A stretch of DNA of 17,203 nt from positions 1 through 17,203 of the forward strand of contig JAFGJC010000252.1 of NCBI GenBank assembly GCA_016929305.1. Direction: 5' to 3'. This DNA comes from a candidate division CSSED10-310 bacterium. Lineage in GTDB: Bacteria > CSSED10-310 > JAFGJC01. Of the stretch, positions 1 through 5,721 are shown piece by piece. The position numbers and the translations under genes were made by a program. The first letter of the stretch is position 1. Each line of letters starts with the position of its first letter. The notes below the pieces were generated by a model, which worked only from the letters and a program-made list of their open reading frames with translations, had not been told where the DNA came from and did no database searches.

Positions 1-13
1 GGTTTGTTTTTTG

Positions 14-86
14 CTCCCCGGCACGGACTTGAACCGCGAACCTAGTGGTTAACAGCCACCCGCTCTGCCGATTGAGCTACCGGGGA
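14..86 (-). tRNA. tRNA-Asn (anticodon GTT)
   Basis: The minus strand folds as a full 73-nt cloverleaf. The 7-bp acceptor stem is TCCCCGG/CCGGGGA, the D arm holds GCTC/AGC, and the anticodon stem GGTGG/CCACT closes on loop CTGTTAA with anticodon GTT. The T arm is CGCGG-TTCAAGT-CCGTG. The discriminator base is G and is followed by CAAAA, so the 3' CCA is not fully encoded and would be added after transcription. The anticodon reads AAC/AAU and specifies asparagine. Confidence 0.95.
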
Positions 87-447
87 AAATAACCGCAAAA
101 CGGCGGCAACGCTTGTATATAATCTTTTTTTTCAACGGATGCAAGGGTTTTTTTCAGGAAGCCGGTATACCACCTCCCCAAATTTCACATTCATTTATAA
201 CCACCTTAAACAAGTGGATTCAGTTGTCATCGCTATCCCTTATGACAGATGATGTTGCAAAATCCTTTGTTTTTCGACGGCACCAATCCACGCAACCGCT
301 GAAAAAAATCAAAATATGACAGATGAATTACGGTAAGCCAAATTGCATCAGGAAACAATCTGCTCTCGAATACCCTGAACCGGCATTCTACAGGGTTTTT
401 TACGCAACGATCCCTGCCGGTCAGAATCGTTGAAATCCAATGTGATT
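87..447. other. Intergenic region with no supported gene
   Basis: Apart from the tRNA promoter candidate, no gene is visible in this 361-bp stretch. Short open frames on both strands lack ribosome binding sites and resemble no family. A hairpin ACCCTG (372-377)/CAGGGT (391-396) followed by six T lies in the plus orientation, and a second imperfect dyad AACGAT (406-411)/ATCGTT (426-431) lies between it and the end of the delta-60 gene. Neither has a T-run in the orientation of that minus-strand gene. Confidence 0.5.
116..144 (-). promoter_or_regulatory. Candidate sigma70-type promoter for tRNA-Asn
   Basis: On the minus strand TTGCAT (139-144) and TATATA (116-121) are separated by exactly 17 bp, about 30 nt upstream of the tRNA 5' end. 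The -10 box is strong; the -35 matches only in TTG. The start point would fall near 108-110, giving a leader of about 22 nt that includes the small inverted repeat CCGC/GCGG. Assignment rests on spacing and position only. Confidence 0.45.
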
Positions 448-1488
448 TTACAATTTTCGGAACATGGACACGATCAGAACCATACTGAAAACAATCATCA
501 GCAATCCCAGACCAAAAGGATTCATGGATGGGGTGACACATGGGGTCGCAGTCGGCAGCGGATCATACAAAAACCTGAAAACACATGGGTTATTGACAGG
601 ATCGTAGAGGTGCGAACCCAGCAGTATCTTATGGTCATTCTGGATCGCAATGTCGATATCCGCCTGCTCGGAAGTGTAACGACCGTTATCGGCAATACCG
701 CCCGAGCCGAATCCTGAATCAAGCGTCCCATCCGTTTCAAAACGTGCAATAAAATGATGGGTGACACCCATCGTCGAATCATGGGATGCCAGAAGTATCT
801 TCCCATCGGTCTAGAGCGTGACACAGACGTTTGCATCGATATCAGACGGCAATCCTGTATATGCATATCCGGCGGTCCCGAAACCGGTATCCAGCGTTCC
901 GTCCGAGTTAAAACGGGCGACATAAAAACCTGAAGGCGGGGAAGCATTGTTATAATAGGATGAAAGCAGGATCTTGCCATCCGTCAAAACGGCAACACAG
1001 ACATTGGATGGAACCGGACCGTATATCCCGGTATACGCAAAACCACTCACGCCAAAACCGGTATCTAATGTTCCATCAGTGTTAAATCTAGCGATGTAGT
1101 GGTTGTTAATAGTCCGGTTTTGTGATGCCAGAAGAATTTTACCGTCCGCTTGTACGGCGACATCAACATCAGCCTGAGCATGGCCGTAAACGCCTGCAAA
1201 CGCAAAACCACCCGTACCGAAACCGGTATCCAACGTTCCATCGGAATTGAAACGGACGATATAATGGTTCGTGTTGGCGGCATCATGACATCCCAAAAGA
1301 ATATTGCCATCCGTCTGGAGTGTCACGGCAACACCGGAATATTCGAATGCGTATAATCCTGGCAACGCAACACCTCCCGCGCCAAATCCCGGATCAAGAA
1401 CTCCTGACTGCATGTAGCAAACCGGTGCCATGACGAGTAGAACAATCATTGTTAAAACGATAGCGGATACTTCTGAATATTTTCTCAT
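448..1488 (-). pseudogene. Exported delta-60 repeat protein interrupted by an in-frame amber codon
   Basis: The frame is continuous from ATG at 1488 to TAA at 448, except for one TAG at 811-813. The ATG follows GGAGGGG at a normal distance. The 225-residue upstream part begins with a hydrophobic signal segment (about residues 8-25). It continues with repeats of roughly 50-60 residues carrying FNSDGTLDTGFGTGG and DGKILL, the signature of delta-60 repeats, thought to form beta-propeller-like surface domains. Downstream of the TAG the same frame encodes another repeat (ARFETDGTLDSGFGSGG), a Pro/Thr-rich linker, a hydrophobic helix and a final FRKL, which looks like a membrane anchor or C-terminal sorting tail. 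The TAG falls where other repeats have Gln, and in the first repeat the matching triplet is CAG. Intact length would be about 346 residues. A nonsense mutation, a base-calling error or readthrough could explain it; TAG is a normal stop elsewhere here. Substrate and function are unknown. Confidence 0.75.
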
Positions 1489-1925
1489 TTTCCCCTCCCA
1501 ATCCAGAAACAGTCGTGTTTATGGAATCAATATCCCAATCGTCTATGAATTTTTACCAGAAAAAAAGAAATTCTCATGCATTTTATCACATATAAAAAGT
1601 AAAACCGCTATGTCCGGCCTGATCGCTTTCACCGATATTCAGCACACATCTAAAAAACGCGTTGATCCATATCTACATCTTTGTTAATTTCCACTCAAAT
1701 GTTGGTTGAACATTGAGTTAAATCGTCACAGTGCATACAAACAGCTATATCGCACACAAACCCGAAGCAACCGAACGCTAATGCATCTTGCAAACCATGC
1801 GTTCATGCGACCGATTCGAGTTTTCACTTTTTTTATGATGGCAGTAAAAATCCGGTGTCCGTACTTTCATTTGAAGATGGAGATATACATTGATAGGATT
1901 TAGATGTTGTGATGAGGACTGCACG
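1489..1925. other. Divergent intergenic region with no supported gene
   Basis: This 437-bp region separates the delta-60 gene (minus) from the ZIP transporter gene (plus). It is AT-rich and must hold both promoters. Plus-strand open frames at 1430-1687 and 1706-1903 lack ribosome binding sites and recognisable domains. No RNA fold or repeat stands out. The best promoter candidate faces the ZIP gene and is listed separately. Confidence 0.5.
1871..1899 (+). promoter_or_regulatory. Candidate promoter for the ZIP/Usp gene group
   Basis: TTGAAG (1871-1876) and TAGGAT (1894-1899) are spaced by 17 bp. Each box matches the sigma70 consensus at four of six positions. The start point would lie near 1906, about 20 nt before the ATG at 1926 and just upstream of its ribosome binding site GAGGA (1914-1918). 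This would exclude the upstream TTG at 1890 as the start codon. Confidence 0.35.
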
Positions 1926-2636
1926 ATGACTCAGTTGATAATAATCATTCTGGCCGCCTGGCTGTCCGGATTAATGGCTTTTATTGGAGGTGTTTTCGCC
2001 CGGTACGAAGGAAGTACTGAAACAGAGGCGAAACGTAAATTCGTTCATGGAGTTGTTGCGTTCGGGGGTGGCATACTCATTGCCGCGGTTGCATTTGCTT
2101 TGGTCCCGGAGGGAATATCCAGATTAAATCTCTGGGTCATGAGTATAGCATTTTTATCGGGTGGTTTGCTGTTTTGTGCCGTGGATGTATTTCTTGCAAA
2201 ACGGGGCACCTCCGCCGCACAATTCATGGCGATGCTTCTGGATTTTGTACCTGAAGCGATTTCTTTGGGAGCTGTTTTCTCTGACAACCGACGTTTGGGT
2301 ATTTTACTCGCCGTTTACATCGGCTGTCAGAACCTGCCCGAGGGTTTCAACGCCTTTCGGGAAATGGTCAAATCCGGACAACACGCTTCACTGGTGTTGG
2401 TCACCCTTTTCGGTGCCAGCCTGCTCGGACCTGCCGCCGCATGTGCCGGTTTTTTTCTGCTGCGAGAGCAGATGGAATGGACAGCGGGAATAATGACATT
2501 TGCGGGAGGTGGCATTTTGTACCTGATATTTAAAGACATCGCACCCTTGTCAGACATGCCGAAACATTGGTCGCCGTCTCTGGGTGCGGTACTTGGTTTT
2601 CTGGTGGGAATGATCGGCAAAAAATGCATCGGCTAG
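1926..2636 (+). CDS. ZIP-family divalent metal transporter
   Basis: This 236-residue integral membrane protein has about eight hydrophobic segments, the usual topology and roughly the usual length for prokaryotic ZIP (ZupT/GufA-like) carriers, which move Zn2+ or related divalent cations into the cytoplasm. ZIP hallmarks are HGVVAFGGGILIAA and VPEG near residues 41-63, LLDFVPEAISLGAVF in the fourth helix (104-118), QNLPEGFNAF in the fifth (135-144), and a final AGGGILYLIFKDIAP. The canonical helix-4 His-Asn pair is not present: D106 precedes PEA. Helix 5 has Q135 and E139. Metal preference therefore cannot be read off. ATG at 1926 is preferred over TTG at 1890 because GAGGA lies 7 nt upstream. 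The stop is TAG. A UspA-like gene follows after 57 bp and is probably cotranscribed. Confidence 0.85.
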   Translation: MTQLIIIILAAWLSGLMAFIGGVFARYEGSTETEAKRKFVHGVVAFGGGILIAAVAFALVPEGISRLNLWVMSIAFLSGGLLFCAVDVFLAKRGTSAAQFMAMLLDFVPEAISLGAVFSDNRRLGILLAVYIGCQNLPEGFNAFREMVKSGQHASLVLVTLFGASLLGPAAACAGFFLLREQMEWTAGIMTFAGGGILYLIFKDIAPLSDMPKHWSPSLGAVLGFLVGMIGKKCIG

Positions 2637-2693
2637 TCTTGTTTGAAATCTTTTCGTTTTGAGATTTTAGTGAATCCCTGAGGAGGTATGGGT

Positions 2694-3110
2694 ATGCTTT
2701 ATAAGAAAATAACACTGTCGCTGGAAGGTCAAGCTGATGAAACGAAACTCATTGTTGAAACCATGAAAATCATATCTGCTTTAAAATCAACATTGACGGT
2801 GATTCATGTGAATGATCCCGATGCCGGAAAAGCAAGTATGATGATGGACACTCTGCCTCGGATTACCCGGCAGGATTTAATTGAAATGTTCCATCGATCT
2901 GGATTTGACAATCAGATCGATGACATTCTCTTTAAAACAGTTGATGATCAATCCTACACCGATGCCATTGCAGAATTGACTGAAAATGCCGATCTGCTGA
3001 TCATGGGACATCACCAGCGGAATAAATTCATGAGCGTTCTGCTTACCAGTACCGACGAGTTCGTCTCCGATCAGGTAAAATGCCCCATTCTTCTACTGCC
3101 TTTGAGTTAA
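2694..3110 (+). CDS. Universal stress protein (UspA-like), degenerate nucleotide motif
   Basis: The 138-residue product has the length and alternating beta/alpha pattern of a single Usp domain. It opens with a core strand (YKKITLSLEG), has a second strand TLTVIHVND, and ends with ADLLIMGHH...CPILLLP, the typical Usp ending where ATP-binding members carry G-X2-G-X9-G(S/T). Here the motif starts at G105 but has Q108 in place of the second Gly and T118 before S119, so ATP binding is doubtful. Usp proteins are cytoplasmic stress proteins that usually dimerise. AGGAGG (2681-2686) lies 7 nt before the ATG at 2694 and only 1 nt before an in-frame ATG at 2688, so 2694 is the better start. The gene sits between a metal transporter and a small membrane protein, perhaps in one transcript. 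Confidence 0.85.
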   Translation: MLYKKITLSLEGQADETKLIVETMKIISALKSTLTVIHVNDPDAGKASMMMDTLPRITRQDLIEMFHRSGFDNQIDDILFKTVDDQSYTDAIAELTENADLLIMGHHQRNKFMSVLLTSTDEFVSDQVKCPILLLPLS

Positions 3111-3185
3111 TTTAAACTGCCGGTTTGCAATAGCAGACCATGACTGGTACGCTCGCATCTGTCGTGACAATGGGAGTCTGTTATC

Positions 3186-3692
3186 ATGCAGAAAGATAAC
3201 CTAACACCAACAAAAGTTGAACCGGAAATTTTGATTACTTGGTCAGCGCGAAAGATGCAACCGATCATCATATTTTACGTAGCATTGGTCTTCCTGGGTT
3301 TCATGGCCGCAGCGCATTTCATCTTCCATTCGATGACAGGCGTAAAAGCGCTTGCGATTGGAGCTGTCGGCTATATTGTTCCATTGTTTGCAAGCATGAT
3401 GAGTAAAACCGAATATCAAGTGACAACATCGGGTCTGAACAGCCGTCCCCTCAATACGAAAAATCCACGTGAGTTCAAGAATGTGTTCCAATGGGAGCAG
3501 TTGAGTCATATCAAACCGATACAGCATGGATTCAAATACTACAAACAGATAATCGTATCCGGAGCTTTCCGTCGATTTTGGAAAACCTGTATTTCCGATG
3601 CGTTCTCCGGAGAGGTGCATGTGGAATCCAAAGATCGCGCAGCGATAATGAATATCCTGAAGGAACGTAAAATACCTCTGATGAAACCGTAA
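3186..3692 (+). CDS. Small membrane protein with two helices, possibly PH-like
   Basis: I do not recognise the family with certainty. The 168-residue protein has a short polar N-terminus and two adjacent hydrophobic helices (about residues 25-47 and 52-72). A soluble tail follows, beginning with a strand-rich stretch (TEYQVTTSGLNSR) and containing FQWEQLSHIKPI. The layout of two helices, then a strand-rich tail with a conserved-looking Trp, resembles bacterial PH-domain membrane proteins, but this is inference from pattern. Both ends would be cytoplasmic if the helices form a hairpin. GGGAG (3172-3176) lies 9 nt before the ATG. It starts 75 bp after the Usp gene on the same strand and may belong to the same transcript. 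Confidence 0.7.
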   Translation: MQKDNLTPTKVEPEILITWSARKMQPIIIFYVALVFLGFMAAAHFIFHSMTGVKALAIGAVGYIVPLFASMMSKTEYQVTTSGLNSRPLNTKNPREFKNVFQWEQLSHIKPIQHGFKYYKQIIVSGAFRRFWKTCISDAFSGEVHVESKDRAAIMNILKERKIPLMKP

Positions 3693-3906
3693 TTCGCTGG
3701 CATTTATCTCCAGATGATCCTGTCAATCCTGAAGGAGCGAAAGCGAATATCCGGAATCTTGCCGTTTCAATGAATGGATCCCGGCTCTTCACTTCGTTTC
3801 AGCCGGTATGACAGTTTTATTGTTGTGACGTTAGACACATGACATGACAGCGGTATCGTGTCAATATTTGTTTTTTGAATAATGATTACCGAAAAAACAT
3901 GGATAT
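3693..3906. other. Convergent intergenic region with weak hairpins
   Basis: These 214 bp separate the end of the small membrane protein gene (plus) from the end of the RSH gene (minus). CCGGCT (3781-3786) and AGCCGG (3801-3806) form a 6-bp stem with a 14-nt loop. A second stem, TGACA/TGTCA, lies just before a T-rich stretch near 3880. Either could terminate the plus-strand transcript, but neither has a tight stem followed at once by a U-tract. No gene is visible. Confidence 0.35.
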
Positions 3907-5502
3907 TTATACATTCGTATGGTGACGGAGATGTTTTGTTTTGAATACATTGAACAGCGCTGCAATTCTGAAAAACCGTTTTTGGGGAATCAGGTTCATC
4001 AGCGCTGACTGTTTGTATTTCCAATGCGATGCATTCCCTTTTTCAGCATGTTCATGCATATCAATGGATCGTATTTGTATCTCGAAATCAATATCATCAT
4101 TGTATTTGACTGAGGTATGGATACTCCGGTATCCGTTTTTTTTCGGCTGTGAAATGTAATCCTTGAACCGAAGAAGATGCGCTTCATAGATCTGGTGCAC
4201 GATTTTCAGTACCTGGTAACACGCATTTTCATCAGCAACGATAATCCGTATCGCAATGAGATCATAGATCTGATTCAGTGACAAATTCTTTTCTTTCATC
4301 TTGTTGTAGATGCCCGCGATATGTTTGATCCGGTGTTGAAGTTTGATGATGGGGATATCGTGCTTTTCCAAATCTTGCTGAATGGTCTTGATAATGTCGG
4401 CAACGTAGTTTTTCAGAACGGGCATGCTGGCAACCAAGCTGTCACAAAGTGACTGATACTCCATTGGAAAAAGTACTTTGAATGCGGCATCCTCCAATGC
4501 AGATCTGAGTTGGTAGAAGCCGCGGCGTTCCGCTTCAATGGAATCCTTTTCCCAGACCTGGCGAGCGAGTTCTTGTGTTTGAGATTTGAGTGGATCCGAG
4601 GATTCCAACAGTTTGTACTTGTCCCATAAATAATCTTTGAAAAGATTGTCATCCTGATTAATTGAATTTTCATCTGGGAGTATTACCGGCTGCGTTGAAT
4701 GCTGCTTCGAAGAGTATTCCTCACAGCAATTCGATCGATTGAATTGTGCAGAATAATCGTACTCTCGAGGAATACGCAATGTTTTTCGTTCCGCCTCGAC
4801 AAGCCGGTGAATCGTCTGCTCGAGTTGATCGACCAGATGATTGAACCGGTCTGCAACCCAGCGGAATTCCCAAGCGCCCCCTTTGACATTCAACGCTCCC
4901 CAGTACCCCAGTTCCATTCGGTGAAGACCCGTCATAAGTGATTTCAGAGGTCTTGTAAACAGAAAATGATTCAGCACTTGCAATGAAACAATGATGCAAA
5001 ACCCCGTGATGAACAGATCGAGAAGCCAGAAACCCCATCGCTGCTCGATCTCATAATGGAATTTATCGGTGTTCTGATGAATTTTCAGGTGTCCCGATCC
5101 TGACGGGAGTGCTGCTGACTTGATTTTTATAATCGTCATATGCCGGGATTGATTCTGACGAACATCCTCATTTTTTTTCGTGGTTGCAATGATATTTCCG
5201 TTCAAATCTTCGACATCAACCTGATAATCCTTAATATTGTGTTTTTGGTAGTTATCTTCCAATTCTCGAATAATTTCTGAAACCTGAGAGATATCAGTGC
5301 AGCGTTCCAGAGATATTTTCAGCGGAGTGATCATTTCTGAAATCAAAAGGTTTCTGTCGGCACGGCTCTGCTGAATATCCCGGTATTCCTGGTATGCCAT
5401 CAGACTACCCAGAGTAATGATGACAAAGCCTGAAGTGATGATCCCCAGCCGAAGTCCGAATGGCAAGCGTTTTTGAAACTTGTTTGAACTCACATCATCC
5501 AT
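3907..5502 (-). CDS. Membrane-anchored sensor–HAMP–(p)ppGpp synthetase (RelA/SpoT-type)
   Basis: The 531-residue protein has a transmembrane helix at about 17-36, a roughly 120-residue extracytoplasmic region, a second helix at about 157-180 and a HAMP-like segment at about 181-235. A charged linker leads to a RelA/SpoT catalytic region. Residues 328-385 (GFYQLRSALEDAAFKVLFP onward) match the segment that joins HD and synthetase domains in long RSH proteins. The synthetase domain (about 391-500) has RIKHIAGIYNKM, IYDLIAIRIIV, RFKDYISQPKKNGYRSIH, EIQIRS and MHEHAEKGNASHWKYK, so the pyrophosphate-transfer residues appear intact. RFKD (445-448) is the RXKD form typical of bifunctional Rel enzymes. 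The HD hydrolase domain and the usual TGS/ACT tail are absent. The inferred role is (p)ppGpp synthesis controlled by a periplasmic signal. The ATG follows GGGAGG by 8 nt. A kinase gene is divergent 219 bp away. Confidence 0.85.
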   Translation of the reverse strand: MDDVSSNKFQKRLPFGLRLGIITSGFVIITLGSLMAYQEYRDIQQSRADRNLLISEMITPLKISLERCTDISQVSEIIRELEDNYQKHNIKDYQVDVEDLNGNIIATTKKNEDVRQNQSRHMTIIKIKSAALPSGSGHLKIHQNTDKFHYEIEQRWGFWLLDLFITGFCIIVSLQVLNHFLFTRPLKSLMTGLHRMELGYWGALNVKGGAWEFRWVADRFNHLVDQLEQTIHRLVEAERKTLRIPREYDYSAQFNRSNCCEEYSSKQHSTQPVILPDENSINQDDNLFKDYLWDKYKLLESSDPLKSQTQELARQVWEKDSIEAERRGFYQLRSALEDAAFKVLFPMEYQSLCDSLVASMPVLKNYVADIIKTIQQDLEKHDIPIIKLQHRIKHIAGIYNKMKEKNLSLNQIYDLIAIRIIVADENACYQVLKIVHQIYEAHLLRFKDYISQPKKNGYRSIHTSVKYNDDIDFEIQIRSIDMHEHAEKGNASHWKYKQSALMNLIPQKRFFRIAALFNVFKTKHLRHHTNV

Positions 5503-5721
5503 GATCGCAGCCTCCCGAAGTTTTGATCACTCTGTTTATACAAAAAACAGCTCCCAACAGTTTCATCAACCTTTAGCCGCCTGGCTAAAATCCCAGTTTT
5601 TCTCAAGATGGAATCCTGTTTGTTTGCCACCGGCTTTTGAACCGGACGCCTTGCATATTTCCATGCGAATTTGCTAACGTGACCAGGCAATCATTACACG
5701 TTCACATACAAGGCAAAACAA
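5503..5721. promoter_or_regulatory. Divergent control region between RSH and kinase genes
   Basis: This 219-bp region must contain the promoters of both signalling genes. On the minus strand a TATAAA box lies near 5535-5540, within a CTGTTT (5532-5537)/AAACAG (5545-5550) inverted repeat; no convincing -35 is found at proper spacing. The kinase side has TTGCAT near 5652 but no good -10. The kinase start codon has only a weak AAGG ribosome binding site, which suggests low translation. A perfect 7-bp dyad is listed separately. Confidence 0.4.
5572..5589. repeat. Perfect 7-bp inverted repeat in the divergent region
   Basis: TTTAGCC (5572-5578), a 4-nt spacer GCCT, then GGCTAAA (5583-5589) form an exact dyad. 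It could be an operator read by a dimeric repressor or activator, or an RNA hairpin in the leader of either gene. On the plus strand TTTTT follows after several bases, too far away for a classical terminator. The dyad is seen directly; its role is inferred from position. Confidence 0.45.

Noticed and set aside
113..319. Small plus-strand open frame in the left intergenic region
   Set aside because: No ribosome binding site, no recognisable domain, and a composition typical of AT-rich noncoding sequence; it also overlaps the tRNA promoter candidate.
372..401. Terminator-like hairpin ACCCTG/CAGGGT followed by six T
   Set aside because: It points along the plus strand, where no gene lies upstream; for the minus-strand delta-60 gene it would give an A-run, not a U-run.
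811..813. Amber codon recoding (alternative code or pyrrolysine-type reading) as explanation for the TAG in the delta-60 gene
   Set aside because: The ZIP gene and the fibre gene both end in TAG at sensible protein ends, so TAG is a working stop in this genome; local readthrough cannot be excluded but genome-wide recoding is unlikely.
522..980. Second minus-strand open frame overlapping the delta-60 gene
   Set aside because: It is a shifted frame of the repeat gene with unusual composition; the delta-60 repeat pattern clearly identifies the true frame.
2646..2667. AAATCT/AGATTT inverted repeat between the ZIP and Usp genes
   Set aside because: The stem is very AT-rich with a 10-nt loop and no U-tract directly after it; it does not support splitting the two genes into separate transcripts.
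4683..5038. Short open frames on both strands inside the RSH gene
   Set aside because: They overlap the HAMP-like and linker coding sequence in other frames and show no domain or ribosome binding site.
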